Positions 11,117 to 19,869 of a stretch of 64,000 nt of DNA are shown in pieces (position 1 is the stretch's first letter; each line of letters opens with the position of its first letter). The notes below the pieces were generated by a model, which was not told where the DNA came from, searched no databases, and saw nothing but the letters and a program-made list of their open reading frames with translations. The DNA is from Janthinobacterium lividum. Its GTDB lineage: Bacteria > Pseudomonadota > Gammaproteobacteria > Burkholderiales > Burkholderiaceae_D. Both the position numbers and the translations under genes were made by a program. Where the stretch lies: NCBI RefSeq assembly GCF_023509035.1, contig NZ_CP075583.1:1922001-1986000 (forward strand), written 5' to 3'.

Positions 11117-11147
11117 GGCGGTGCTGAAAACTGTTGCCGGCACCGCC
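11117..11147 (+). terminator. Candidate hairpin after the RNB gene
   Basis: GGCGGTGC (11117-11124) pairs with GCACCGCC (11140-11147) across a 15-base loop and is followed by CTTTGA. The T-tract is short, so this is only a weak terminator candidate. It lies 20 bases after the ribonuclease stop and before the TonB-like gene. Confidence 0.35.
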
Positions 11148-11204
11148 CTTTGACGTAGAATTCAGCCATCTTGTATCTTGTGCTTGTTGCGAACTGGGTT
11201 GCGC

Positions 11205-12092
11205 GTGAAGTCTTTCCGAGAGTATCGTTTCCTGATGATAGCCGTGGCGGTATCGCTGCTGGCGCACGGCGTCTTGCTGGCGATGCATTTTGTCGCCCCG
11301 GCTCCGCAGCGGGCCGTGGCCACTGATCCCGGCCTGGAAGTGATCCTGGTCAATGCCAAGCATGCGAACAAGCCGCTGAAGGCCGAGGCCCTGGCGCAAG
11401 CCAATCTCGACGGTGGTGGACAGGCCGACAAGGGCCGCGCCAAGTCACCCTTGCCCGACATGCGCAAGGTGGAAGAGGGCGATAGCGTCAAGGCCAGCGC
11501 CCGGCGCATCGCCGAGCTGGAGCAGAAGCAGCAGGAATTGCTGACCCAGGCGGCCAAGCCGACGCCTTACAGCGCCGCGCCCGTCACGGAAAAGGACAAG
11601 CCCAATCCGCTGGCGTCCGGTTCGGACTTGATGGAAAGCAGCAAGGCCATCGCGCGCATGGCGGCCGAAATCAGCCAGACTGTGGAAGACCAGAACAAGC
11701 GTCCCCGCAAGACCTTCATTACGCCCAGCACGCAGGAGGTCGGCTATGCCATGTATTACAAGACCTTGCAAAAGCGCATCGAGGAAATCGGCACCCTGAA
11801 TTTTCCGCAAAAGAATGGCCGCAAGATGTATGGCGAACTGGTCGTCTACATCCCCATCTTCCAGGACGGCACGATTTATCAGAAGGAAGGCGGCGCGCGC
11901 GTGGAGAAAAGCTCGGGCAACCCGGCGCTGGATGCGGCGGCCCTGGCCATCGTGCGCCGCGCGGCGCCCTACGGTCGTTTTCCACCGAATATGTTGTCGA
12001 GTGACAAGGATGACCTGTGGGTTGTCATCACCCGCTTCAAATTTACGCGCGAAGAAAAAATGGAAGCTAACCTGACTGGCGGCAGCAATTGA
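11205..12092 (+). CDS. TonB C-terminal-domain protein
   Basis: About 295 residues from the GTG at 11205 ([20 protein letters not shown]). It has one N-terminal membrane segment (residues 8-28, [20 protein letters not shown]), a long charged periplasmic middle including [15 protein letters not shown], and a C-terminal TonB-like domain ([19 protein letters not shown] ... [15 protein letters not shown]). TonB proteins pass proton-motive energy to outer-membrane receptors, but the Pro-rich stretch typical of TonB is weak here and no exbBD is nearby. It could instead be a TolA/TonB-like protein. A TTG at 11178 is an alternative start. The stop overlaps the aroE start. Confidence 0.8.
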   Translation: MKSFREYRFLMIAVAVSLLAHGVLLAMHFVAPAPQRAVATDPGLEVILVNAKHANKPLKAEALAQANLDGGGQADKGRAKSPLPDMRKVEEGDSVKASARRIAELEQKQQELLTQAAKPTPYSAAPVTEKDKPNPLASGSDLMESSKAIARMAAEISQTVEDQNKRPRKTFITPSTQEVGYAMYYKTLQKRIEEIGTLNFPQKNGRKMYGELVVYIPIFQDGTIYQKEGGARVEKSSGNPALDAAALAIVRRAAPYGRFPPNMLSSDKDDLWVVITRFKFTREEKMEANLTGGSN

Positions 12093-12931
12093 GTACACAC
12101 GAACTACATCTTGATCAATATTGCGTCTTCGGCAATCCCATCGCCCACAGCAAGTCCCCCCTGATCCACGCCGCGTTTGCCCTGCAGACAGGTCAAGCCA
12201 TGGCCTATGAGCGCCGGCTGGCGCCGCTGGACGGCTTTGCCCTGGCGGCCCGTACGTTTGCCGCCGAGGGCGGCAAGGGCGCGAATGTGACGGTGCCCTT
12301 CAAACTGGACGCGTGCGCGCTGGCCACCGAGCTGACGCCGCGTGCGCAAGCGGCCGGCGCCGTCAATACCCTGCGTTTCGATGGCGCCACCATTCTTGGC
12401 GACAATACCGATGGCGCGGGCCTGGTGGCGGACATCGTCCGCAACGCGGGCGTGACCATCGCCGGCAAGCGCATCCTGCTGCTGGGCGCGGGTGGTGCGG
12501 CGCGCGGCGTGGTGCTGCCCTTGCTGGAACAGGGGCCGCAGGAAATTTTCATTGCCAATCGCACCGTGGCCACAGCCGAGGCGCTGGGGGCGCAGTTTGC
12601 CGATGCGCAGGCTCACCCCGAGCAACTGCGCGCCGGCGGCTACACGCAGCCGGAGGGCCAGTTCGATATCGTCATCAATGCCACTGCGGCCAGCCTCGCG
12701 GGCGACTTGCCGCCCGTGCCCGCGGGTATCTTCGGCAGCCACACCCTGGCGCTGGACATGATGTACGGCGCCCAGCCCACCGTCTTCATGGACTTTGCCG
12801 CGCAGCATGGCGCGCAGGTGCGCGACGGCCTGGGCATGCTGGTGGAGCAGGCGGCAGTAGCGTTTTACGTGTGGCGCGGCGTGCGGCCGCAGACGCAGGA
12901 CTTGCTGGCGCAATTGCGCAGTGCCCTGTGA
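12089..12931 (+). CDS. aroE: Shikimate dehydrogenase
   Basis: AroE reduces 3-dehydroshikimate to shikimate with NADPH. The 280-residue product has the substrate motif [16 protein letters not shown], the catalytic Lys in [12 protein letters not shown], and the Rossmann loop [18 protein letters not shown] near residues 130-147. Length fits AroE. No ATG is usable: the start appears to be TTG at 12089, overlapping the previous stop as TTGA (12089-12092). The stop in turn overlaps the mtgA GTG. Confidence 0.96.
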   Translation: MSTHELHLDQYCVFGNPIAHSKSPLIHAAFALQTGQAMAYERRLAPLDGFALAARTFAAEGGKGANVTVPFKLDACALATELTPRAQAAGAVNTLRFDGATILGDNTDGAGLVADIVRNAGVTIAGKRILLLGAGGAARGVVLPLLEQGPQEIFIANRTVATAEALGAQFADAQAHPEQLRAGGYTQPEGQFDIVINATAASLAGDLPPVPAGIFGSHTLALDMMYGAQPTVFMDFAAQHGAQVRDGLGMLVEQAAVAFYVWRGVRPQTQDLLAQLRSAL

Positions 12932-13659
12932 GCGCCGGCAAGAAGGGCCAGCGTAAGACCGGCGGCGGCAGCCGCTACGGCTGGATCAAGTGGCTGTTCG
13001 TCGTCCCCGTGCTGGCCTTCCTCGTCGTGCAACTGTATTTCTTCCTGCAAATCTGGTGGTGGATCGACCACAATCCGTCCAGCACGGCCTTCATGCGCGA
13101 ACAGTTGTCTGTCTTGCAGGACAAGAATCCCAATGCCACGATCAAGCAGACGTGGGTGCCGTACAACCGCATCTCGAATAATCTGAAACGGGCCATCATC
13201 GCTTCGGAAGACGCGAATTTCTCCGAACATGAAGGCGTGGACTGGGAAGCCTTGCAAAAGGCATATGAAAAAAACAGCAAGAAGCAAAAGGTCGTGGCGG
13301 GCGGCTCCACCATCACGCAGCAGCTGGCGAAGAATCTTTTCCTGTCCGGTTCGCGCAGCTATGTGCGCAAGGGCCAGGAACTGATCATCACGTATATGCT
13401 GGAAAGCCTGATGGAAAAGCAGCGCATTTTCGAGATTTATTTGAACGTGGTGGAGTTTGGCACGGGCATCTTTGGCGCGGAAGCTGCCGGGCGCCACTAT
13501 TACCGTGTCAGCGCGGCCGGCCTGAGCGCCGGACAGGCGGCGAAACTGGCCGTGATGCTGCCGAATCCCCGCTTTTATGACAGTCACCGCGATACGGGTT
13601 ACCTGAACCGACGCACAAGTGTCATCCTGCGCCGCATGGGGGCGGCGGAATTGCCTTGA
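12928..13659 (+). CDS. mtgA: Monofunctional biosynthetic peptidoglycan transglycosylase
   Basis: MtgA polymerises glycan strands from lipid II without a transpeptidase domain. From the GTG at 12928 the protein is 243 residues: a basic start, one membrane helix ([18 protein letters not shown], residues 17-36), then GT51 motifs with the catalytic Glu in [36 protein letters not shown], and [17 protein letters not shown]. The GTG overlaps the aroE stop as GTGA. aroE-mtgA adjacency is common in Burkholderiales. Confidence 0.95.
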   Translation: MSAGKKGQRKTGGGSRYGWIKWLFVVPVLAFLVVQLYFFLQIWWWIDHNPSSTAFMREQLSVLQDKNPNATIKQTWVPYNRISNNLKRAIIASEDANFSEHEGVDWEALQKAYEKNSKKQKVVAGGSTITQQLAKNLFLSGSRSYVRKGQELIITYMLESLMEKQRIFEIYLNVVEFGTGIFGAEAAGRHYYRVSAAGLSAGQAAKLAVMLPNPRFYDSHRDTGYLNRRTSVILRRMGAAELP

Positions 13660-13880
13660 TGGCCGCTGGCTTTATTTCCATAAAATTAAGGCTGCTTAAT
13701 TGGCACTATTGCGAAGCAGCATCTTAATCGGCCCCGTTGGTGCAACGCCGCACTTTTTCCGCGAAAAAGCGCTGCCGGGGGTGGTCGTGAAAAGGCCTTT
13801 GCGGGTACACTTGCGCTGTTTTCATTTTTGGCGCCAGCGCCAGCACATCACGATAACCCAACATCCGGCTGAGAGCGCGC

Positions 13881-14846
13881 ATGATCAATGTCTTTGTATT
13901 ACAGAATGGCCGGCTCAACCAGGTGCCGATCGACAGCCGCGCAGACCTCGAAAATGCCGAACCGGTGTGGGTCGACCTGACCGACCCCACCGATGATGAA
14001 CGGGCCTGGGTCAAGGCCATCTATAACGTCACCCTGCCGGGCGAAGACGAAGTCAAGGATATTGAAGCGTCGGCCCGCTATTACGAAGCGGAAAACGGCG
14101 ACTTGCACCTGCGCACGGACTTTTTGCGCGAAGAAGACGACGGCCCGTCGCGCGTCATCACGGTAGCCTTCATTCTTGCCCGCAAGATCCTGTTTTCCAT
14201 GCATACGGACGACTTGCCCGTGTTTCGCCTGGTGCGCATGCGCGCCCGCTCGCGGCCAGGCTCGATTGCCGACTACATGGACGTGCTGCTCGACCTGTAC
14301 GCCACCGATGCCGAATATTCGGCCGACGTGCTCGAAGGCATCTACCAGAACCTGGAAGAAGTCAGCACACGCGTGCTGCAAAAGGAGTTTACCGATGCGC
14401 ACGCGGCCGAAGCGCTGAACGCGATTGCCCACGAGGAAGATTTGAATGGCCGTATCCGCCGCAACATGATGGATACGCGCCGCGCCGTGAGCTTTTTGAT
14501 GCGCGGCCGCTTATTGAATTCCGAGCAGTTCGAGGAAGCGCGGCAGATTTTGCGCGACATCGAATCGCTCGATGGCCATACGTCTTTCCTGTTCGACAAG
14601 ATCAACTTCCTGATGGATGCCACCGTCGGCTTCATCAACATCAACCAGAACAAGATCATCAAGATCTTCTCGGTGGCCAGCGTGGCCTTCCTGCCGCCCA
14701 CCCTGATCGCCAGCGTGTACGGCATGAACTTCAAGCTGATGCCGGAACTGGAGTGGTCGTTCGGCTATCCGTGGGCCTGGGGTTTGATGGTCACCAGCGC
14801 CATCGCGCCCTTCCTGTACTTCCGCCACCGCGGCTGGCTGAAATAA
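13881..14846 (+). CDS. corA: CorA-type magnesium/cobalt channel
   Basis: CorA is a pentameric inner-membrane channel importing Mg2+ and other divalent cations. The 321-residue product begins MINVFVLQNGRLNQVPI, has a large cytoplasmic acidic and helical domain, and ends with two membrane helices joined by the selectivity motif YGMNF (near residue 287), followed by FRHRGWLK. Length and motif placement are typical. It stands alone, with 221 bases upstream after mtgA that should hold its promoter. Confidence 0.95.
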   Translation: MINVFVLQNGRLNQVPIDSRADLENAEPVWVDLTDPTDDERAWVKAIYNVTLPGEDEVKDIEASARYYEAENGDLHLRTDFLREEDDGPSRVITVAFILARKILFSMHTDDLPVFRLVRMRARSRPGSIADYMDVLLDLYATDAEYSADVLEGIYQNLEEVSTRVLQKEFTDAHAAEALNAIAHEEDLNGRIRRNMMDTRRAVSFLMRGRLLNSEQFEEARQILRDIESLDGHTSFLFDKINFLMDATVGFININQNKIIKIFSVASVAFLPPTLIASVYGMNFKLMPELEWSFGYPWAWGLMVTSAIAPFLYFRHRGWLK

Positions 14847-15155
14847 GCCCTCTTTGCCGGGACGCGTCAGCGCCCCGGCGCCGCCACCGGATCTCCCCGG
14901 ATTTCAAGGCGAGCGCAGCAATTTCAAAAATCAGCGATAATCACTGGTATTGCGTGGTATTGAATTGGTATTTGCGCGTCGACGCTTGCCTGGCGCCCCA
15001 TTCTTTTCCCCGTTGGCTGCTTTTTGCAGAAAAGTATCGTCATTGAGACGTTTTCTGCGTGGTAGCTTCCGCCTGTTCCACCTATGATCGTTGCGATGCC
15101 AGCCTTGGCCGGCTGGCCGCCGCATTTCCCGTCACCGTTGCCTTCTGGAGAGTCC
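14847..15155. other. Intergenic region between corA and the HAD gene
   Basis: 309 bases without a convincing gene. GCCGGGACGC (14856-14865) and GCGCCCCGGC (14870-14879) form a 10-base stem with one mismatch and a 4-base loop right after corA, a possible terminator lacking a T-tract. The part from 14930 to 15080 is relatively AT-rich and is the likely promoter area for the HAD gene. GGAG at 15147-15150 is a good ribosome-binding site for the ATG at 15156. Confidence 0.5.
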
Positions 15156-15872
15156 ATGCCTGATACCGCCACCACCCTACCGCGCTTTACCCATTTGATC
15201 AGCGACTGCGATGGCGTGCTGGTCGACAGCGAAGCCGTGGCCCTGCAAGCGCTGCTGGAATTGCTGGGGCCGCGCCTGCCGAACCTGCCTGAGGGGGTTA
15301 CCCTGCAAGGCTTGATCGAGCCGCGCCTGGGCCAGCGCCTGGTGCCGCTGATGCAGGATATCTACAAGGAGCTGGGCTTGCCGCAATTGCCGGCCGACGA
15401 GATCATGGCTATCGGCAATGCCGTCGACGTAGCTTGCGATGCGCAATTGCGCGCCGTGCCCGGCGTGGCGCAGGCGCTGGCCGCCATTCCCCTGCCCAAG
15501 GCCGTGGCCTCGAACAGCGTCAGTGCGCGCGTGCTGTCCTCGCTCGAGCGCACGGGCATGGCGCCGCTGTTCGATCAACGCGTGTTTACGCCAGACCTGG
15601 TCGGCCATGCCAAGCCGCATCCGGGCGTCTACCTGGCGGCAGCTGCCGCCTTTGGCGTGCCGCCGGGCCAGTGCCTGGTGCTGGAAGACAGCGTCACGGG
15701 CGTGACGGCTGCCGTGGCGGCGGGCATGACGGTATTGGGATTCATCGGCGGCGGGCATATTGCCGCCGGCCAGGAAGCGCGCCTGAAGGCGGCCGGCGCG
15801 CATGTCGTGTTCAGCGACATGGCCAGTTTGCCGGCGCTGGTGGCCGCAGTGATGGACACCGCGGTGGTATAA
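15156..15872 (+). CDS. HAD-superfamily phosphatase (PGMB/Gph-like)
   Basis: A 238-residue haloacid-dehalogenase-like hydrolase. The nucleophile motif is LISDCDGVLVDSEAVAL (first Asp catalytic), motif II is the Ser of VASNSVSA, and motifs III/IV are KPHPGVYLAAAAAFG and VLEDSVTGVTAAVAAGM. The insert after motif I is helical, as in subfamily I enzymes such as beta-phosphoglucomutase and small phosphosugar phosphatases. The substrate is not readable. The frame is open upstream to 15084, but the ATG at 15156 has a GGAG box. It converges with hemL; the two stops are two bases apart. Confidence 0.9.
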   Translation: MPDTATTLPRFTHLISDCDGVLVDSEAVALQALLELLGPRLPNLPEGVTLQGLIEPRLGQRLVPLMQDIYKELGLPQLPADEIMAIGNAVDVACDAQLRAVPGVAQALAAIPLPKAVASNSVSARVLSSLERTGMAPLFDQRVFTPDLVGHAKPHPGVYLAAAAAFGVPPGQCLVLEDSVTGVTAAVAAGMTVLGFIGGGHIAAGQEARLKAAGAHVVFSDMASLPALVAAVMDTAVV

Positions 15873-15874
15873 CT

Positions 15875-17164
15875 TTACGCGAGCTTGGCAAACACCTTGC
15901 GCGCGGCAGCGATGGTGGCGTCGATGACGGCATCATCGTGCTGCGCCGAGACAAAGCCCGCTTCGAAGGCGGCGGGCGCGAAGTACACGCCTTCGTCCAG
16001 CATGGCGTGGAAGAAGGCGTTGAACTTGCTGCGGTCGCCCGCCATCATTTCCGCGTAGCTGGTCGGTGGGGTGGCGCTGAAATAGATACCGAACATGCCG
16101 CCGATGTAGTCGGCGCAGAAGACCACGCCGGCCTCCTTTGCGGCGGCGGTCAGGCCTTCGGCCAGGCGCTTGGCCGTGGCGCCCAGCTGCTCGTAGAAGC
16201 CGGGCTGCTGGATCAGTTTCAAGGTGGCCATGCCGGCCGCCACGGCGACCGGGTTGCCTGACAAAGTACCGGCCTGGTAGACGGCGCCCAGCGGCGCCAT
16301 GTGGTGCATCAGCGCGGCGCTGCCGCCAAAGGCGGCCACCGGCATGCCGCCGCCGATTACCTTGCCCAGCGCGGTGAGATCGGGCTTGATGCCGTACAGC
16401 GCCTGCGCGCCGCCCAGGGCCACGCGCAAGCCGCACATGACTTCATCGAAAATGAGCAGGGCGCCGTGCTGCGTGCACAGTTCGCGCATCGCTTGCAGGA
16501 ATGCCGGCGTGGCTTTCACCAGGTTCATGTTGCCGGCCACGGGTTCGACGATGACGCAGGCGATTTCCGCGCCGAAGCTGTCGAAGGCGTCCTTCAGCTG
16601 TTCCACGTTGTTATAGTCGAGCACCAGGGTGTGCTTGACGAAGTCTTCCGGCACGCCGGCCGACGTCGGGTTGCCGAAGGTGAGCAGGCCGCTGCCCGCT
16701 TTCACCAGCAGCGAATCGGCGTGGCCGTGGTAGCAGCCTTCGAACTTGACGATCTTGTCGCGTCCCGTGGCGCCGCGCGCCAGGCGCAGTGCGCTCATGG
16801 TCGCTTCCGTGCCCGAGGAGACTAGGCGCACCTGCTCGATCGACGGCACCAGGCGCGTGATTTCCTCAGCCATCAGCACTTCGCCTTCGGTCGGCGCGCC
16901 GAACGACAGGCCCAGCGCGGCCGCATCCTGCACCGCTTTTACCACTTCCGGGTGGGCGTGGCCGACGATGGCCGGGCCCCACGAGCCGATATAGTCGATA
17001 TAGCGCTTGCCGTCCGCGTCCCAGAAGTACGGGCCTTCGGCGCGCGTGATGAAGCGCGGCGTGCCGCCCACGGAGCGGAAGGCGCGCACGGGCGAATTGA
17101 CGCCGCCTGGCGTGGTTTTTTGTGCGCGGGCAAACAGGATGTCGTTCTGTGAAGTCGTCGTCAT
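15875..17164 (-). CDS. hemL: Glutamate-1-semialdehyde 2,1-aminomutase
   Basis: HemL converts glutamate-1-semialdehyde to 5-aminolevulinate, the C5 route to haem. The 429-residue PLP enzyme starts [20 protein letters not shown], then [10 protein letters not shown], and has [16 protein letters not shown], the [11 protein letters not shown] cofactor segment and the PLP-binding Lys in [19 protein letters not shown]. Length matches the family. The start at 17164 is the first ATG fitting the family N terminus. The thiD-like gene lies 50 bases upstream on the same strand, probably co-transcribed. Confidence 0.97.
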   Translation of the reverse strand: MTTTSQNDILFARAQKTTPGGVNSPVRAFRSVGGTPRFITRAEGPYFWDADGKRYIDYIGSWGPAIVGHAHPEVVKAVQDAAALGLSFGAPTEGEVLMAEEITRLVPSIEQVRLVSSGTEATMSALRLARGATGRDKIVKFEGCYHGHADSLLVKAGSGLLTFGNPTSAGVPEDFVKHTLVLDYNNVEQLKDAFDSFGAEIACVIVEPVAGNMNLVKATPAFLQAMRELCTQHGALLIFDEVMCGLRVALGGAQALYGIKPDLTALGKVIGGGMPVAAFGGSAALMHHMAPLGAVYQAGTLSGNPVAVAAGMATLKLIQQPGFYEQLGATAKRLAEGLTAAAKEAGVVFCADYIGGMFGIYFSATPPTSYAEMMAGDRSKFNAFFHAMLDEGVYFAPAAFEAGFVSAQHDDAVIDATIAAARKVFAKLA

Positions 17165-17214
17165 GATAATCGTGCCTTGAAAGTGGATCGTTGCCTGTGT
17201 CGTCTGGTCGGTGT

Positions 17215-18072
17215 TTATTGGGCGCCGCGCTGGCGCTGCTGCCGGAACAGCCGGTTCGGCACCAGCTTGCCCATGCCGTGGCGCTGCGCGTGGGCCAGCG
17301 CGCCGTTGGTAAATTCCTGCGCCGCCACGACCACCTGCGGCACATCGTCTTCGTTTTCCGCCAGGGCCAGCAGGGCGGTGGCCGCCGCCGACAGGGTGCT
17401 GCCGGCGCCGTTGAAGATGCCGGGCAGGTGCTGCCATACGTCGTGACGCACCACGCCGTCTTCGCCGAACAGGGTATTGGCGCGCAACTTGCCTTCGGCC
17501 GTGCCGGACTTGCTGGCATCGGCCGGCATGCCCGTGACGAGTACATATTCGCAGCCCAGGGCCACCAGGTAATCGACGTCGTTTTGCAGCGTGTCGTCCG
17601 GATCGGCATCGCGCCAGGTCTCGGCCAGGCGCTCCAGTTCCACCGGCGAGAGCACCAGCAGGGTCGTTTGCGGGATCAGCAGTTGGCGCACGGCCGTGAG
17701 GATGTCTTCGTCGTCCATGCCCTGTTCCGGCAGCGCCGAAATGAAGGGATCGAGGATCAGCGGCACGTTCGGATAGTCGGAGACGATTTCGGCGATGGCC
17801 GTGACGTTTTCCACGCTGCCCAGGGCGCCGATCTTGATGGCGGCGACGGACATGTCTTCCAGCAGCACGCGCGCCTGGTCGGAAACCCAGTCCGGGTCGA
17901 CCGCCTGCACGTCTTCCACGCGCGCCGTATCGCTGATCAGCAGGCCCGTGGTGACGGACAGTCCATGGCAGCCGAAGGCTGAAAACGTGGCCAGGTCGGC
18001 CTGGATACCGATCGCGCCGACCGGATCGGACACGCCGAAGCTTAATATGAGGGGAGAAGTTTGGTTTTGCAC
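17215..18072 (-). CDS. Divergent hydroxymethylpyrimidine/phosphomethylpyrimidine kinase (ThiD-like)
   Basis: 285 residues with ribokinase-fold ThiD layout, starting from GTG at 18072. Canonical ThiD has AGSDSSGGAGIQADLKT; here the block is [20 protein letters not shown]. Canonical GTGCTLSAA, whose Cys/Asp region is catalytic, is [18 protein letters not shown] here. These changes suggest altered substrate or lost kinase activity, though the fold and [13 protein letters not shown] and [10 protein letters not shown] regions are retained. In known ThiD the enzyme phosphorylates HMP for thiamine synthesis. No other thi gene is nearby. It precedes hemL and is divergent from rubredoxin. Confidence 0.8.
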   Translation of the reverse strand: MQNQTSPLILSFGVSDPVGAIGIQADLATFSAFGCHGLSVTTGLLISDTARVEDVQAVDPDWVSDQARVLLEDMSVAAIKIGALGSVENVTAIAEIVSDYPNVPLILDPFISALPEQGMDDEDILTAVRQLLIPQTTLLVLSPVELERLAETWRDADPDDTLQNDVDYLVALGCEYVLVTGMPADASKSGTAEGKLRANTLFGEDGVVRHDVWQHLPGIFNGAGSTLSAAATALLALAENEDDVPQVVVAAQEFTNGALAHAQRHGMGKLVPNRLFRQQRQRGAQ

Positions 18073-18129
18073 GGCGGGTAGATTAAGATACCTAATTCAG
18101 CATTTTACTTGATTGAAGGGTGGCAGAAC

Positions 18130-18321
18130 GTGAGTAGCAACGAAACAACGCAGCAATTCCAAACGTGGATGTGTCTTATTTGCGGCTGGGTTTATGATGA
18201 AGCGGCCGGTCTGCCTGACGAAGACATCGCTCCCGGCACGCGTTGGGCCGATGTTCCGATGAACTGGACCTGTCCTGAATGCGGTGCGCGCAAGGATGAT
18301 TTCGAGATGGTGGCGCTGTAA
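18130..18321 (+). CDS. Rubredoxin
   Basis: A 63-residue one-iron electron carrier. It has the two Cys pairs CLICGWVYDEAAGLPDEDI and WTCPECGARKDDFEMV that bind the Fe(SCys)4 centre. The start is GTG at 18130, giving VSSNETTQQFQTWMC; a GAAGGG box precedes it. A TTG at 18109 is less likely. Rubredoxins feed electrons to, for example, alkane hydroxylases or peroxide-reducing systems; the partner here is unknown. It lies just upstream of the pilG-chpA cluster and divergent from the thiD-like gene, an arrangement seen in related betaproteobacteria. Confidence 0.95.
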   Translation: MSSNETTQQFQTWMCLICGWVYDEAAGLPDEDIAPGTRWADVPMNWTCPECGARKDDFEMVAL

Positions 18322-18344
18322 TTAATCGAGGTCCATGGGATGCC

Positions 18345-18371
18345 GCTGCCGCACGCAGCTATTGCGGCAGC
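18345..18371 (+). terminator. Hairpin between rubredoxin and pilG
   Basis: GCTGCCGCA (18345-18353) pairs perfectly with TGCGGCAGC (18363-18371) over a 9-base loop. It lies 24 bases after the rubredoxin stop and 36 bases before the pilG ATG. No T-tract follows, so it could be a Rho-assisted terminator, an mRNA-stability stem, or a leader structure for pilG. Confidence 0.45.
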
Positions 18372-18406
18372 CTGTGCTATGGTATGAAAAATTGTCGAAT
18401 AATCAC

Positions 18407-18829
18407 ATGACGCGTCCCTTTCTACCTGAGGCACCGTCCGATGCCGTGTGCGCCAGCGCCACGATACTCGTCATCGACGACAGCGCGACGATACGCAGCG
18501 CGGCCGCGAAGATATTGGGCGAGGCCGGTTATCGCGTGGTGGTGGCGGAAAACGGCTTCGAGGCCCTGGCCAAGATCGCCGACTGCCAGCCGGCGTTGAT
18601 CGTGTGCGACATTGTGATGCCGCGCCTGGACGGCTACCGCACCTGTGCGCTGATCAAGGCCAGTGCGGCGTATCACGCCACGCCGGTGCTGATGCTGTCG
18701 TCGAAGGAAGGCTTGTTCGACCGCGCGCGCGGCGCCATGGCAGGCGCCAGCGCCTGCCTGGCCAAGCCGCTGGCGCGCGAAGCGCTGCTGGAGGCCGTGC
18801 GCTTGCACCTGGCCGGGCATTTTGAGTAA
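18407..18829 (+). CDS. pilG: Pil-Chp response regulator, PilG-like
   Basis: A 140-residue single-domain receiver (REC) protein. After about 20 extra residues the domain starts TILVIDDSATIRSAAAKILG; the phospho-acceptor Asp is in LIVCDIVMPRLDGYRTC, the Thr/Ser switch in VLMLSSKEG, and the conserved Lys in CLAKPLAREALLE. PilG-type regulators receive phosphate from ChpA and drive type IV pilus extension in Pseudomonas. It is the first of five same-strand genes with the classic pilGHIJ-chpA order, which supports the assignment. The ATG at 18407 is chosen because upstream sequence falls into the hairpin region. Confidence 0.9.
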   Translation: MTRPFLPEAPSDAVCASATILVIDDSATIRSAAAKILGEAGYRVVVAENGFEALAKIADCQPALIVCDIVMPRLDGYRTCALIKASAAYHATPVLMLSSKEGLFDRARGAMAGASACLAKPLAREALLEAVRLHLAGHFE

Positions 18830-18865
18830 GTGGTTTTATTGATAGACAACGCAGCAAGGAAGCAG

Positions 18866-19231
18866 ATGGCCATACACACAATTCTGATCGTCGATGACTC
18901 GCCGACAGAACGCTACTACCTGAGCGAGATGCTGGTGCGTGCCGGTTATGCCGTCCTCACGGCGCAGGACGGCGCCGACGCGCTGGCGCAACTCAAGCAG
19001 GCCAGGCCCGACCTGATCCTGATGGACGTGGTGATGCCCGGTGCGAATGGCTTCCAGATCACGCGCGCCATCGCGCGCGATCCCGAACTGCAGGACGTGC
19101 CGGTGATTATCTGCTCCAGCAAGAGCCAGGAAACGGATCGCATCTGGGGCTTGCGCCAGGGCGCGCGCGATTACCTGGTCAAGCCGGTGGTGGAAGCCGA
19201 GCTGCTGGCCAAGATCGCCGCGATTTCCTGA
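18866..19231 (+). CDS. pilH: Pil-Chp response regulator, PilH-like
   Basis: A 121-residue single-domain REC protein starting MAIHTILIVDDSPTERYYLS. The phospho-acceptor Asp is in LILMDVVMPGANGFQITRAI, followed by VIICSSKSQETDRIWG and the Lys of YLVKPVVEAELL. In Pseudomonas, PilH opposes PilG in pilus control and can act as a phosphate sink. AAGGAAG lies just before the ATG at 18866. It is 36 bases after pilG and 2 bases before pilI. Confidence 0.9.
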   Translation: MAIHTILIVDDSPTERYYLSEMLVRAGYAVLTAQDGADALAQLKQARPDLILMDVVMPGANGFQITRAIARDPELQDVPVIICSSKSQETDRIWGLRQGARDYLVKPVVEAELLAKIAAIS

Positions 19232-19233
19232 GA

Positions 19234-19869
19234 ATGCAGACGATGCCAGGTCACGGCGTGCCCACCGCGGCTTTCCCGTCCGCCGCCATGCCATCCTTCG
19301 AGACGGGCGCGCGGCAGGGGCGCTTGCGCCAGTATCAGCTGCAATTGATCGAGCGGATACAGGCCGCGCGCAGCGGCGCGCTGGCAGCGCGCAAGGAACT
19401 GGGCGTGATGCTCGGTGGCAGGCCGTGCCTGCTCGACCTGACGCAGCTCGGTGAAATCGTCATTGCCGCCGGCGTGCAGATCCAGGGCGTGCCGCTGGCG
19501 CAGGACTGGTACCTGGGCCTGGCGGCCATGCGCGGACGCCTGACGGGGGTCGTCGACCTGGCCCGCTACATGGGCGAACCGGCTTGCGCGTCCGGCAATC
19601 ACTGCCGCATCATCACGTTTTCTCCCCGCCTGGGCCTCAATTGCGCCCTGCTGGTCGAACGCGTACTGGGCCTGCGCCAGTTGCGCACGATGCAATCGGT
19701 GCCCTTGCCGGATGCGCCGCAGGGTGTGCTCCCATCGTGGGCGGCGCAGGCGCTGCGCGACAGTGAAGGGCAGCACTGGCTGCGCCTGGACCTGGCGCAG
19801 CTGGCGCAAGCGGAGCGCTTCCTCGATGCCGGCTTTGGCGGCTTCCCCGACCACAAGGATATTTGCTGA
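19234..19869 (+). CDS. pilI: CheW-domain coupling protein, PilI-like
   Basis: A 211-residue protein with a CheW-like fold: [56 protein letters not shown]. CheW proteins couple a chemoreceptor to its histidine kinase. Its position between pilH and pilJ identifies it as the PilI coupling protein linking PilJ and ChpA. It has an N-terminal extension of about 40 residues. Its stop shares a base with the pilJ ATG (TGATG at 19867-19871), indicating coupled translation. Confidence 0.88.
   Translation: MQTMPGHGVPTAAFPSAAMPSFETGARQGRLRQYQLQLIERIQAARSGALAARKELGVMLGGRPCLLDLTQLGEIVIAAGVQIQGVPLAQDWYLGLAAMRGRLTGVVDLARYMGEPACASGNHCRIITFSPRLGLNCALLVERVLGLRQLRTMQSVPLPDAPQGVLPSWAAQALRDSEGQHWLRLDLAQLAQAERFLDAGFGGFPDHKDIC

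Noticed and set aside
9015..11399. 794-codon open frame on the minus strand opposite the RNB gene
   Set aside because: His/Arg/Gln-rich low-complexity product with no motifs; the plus-strand ribonuclease is clear.
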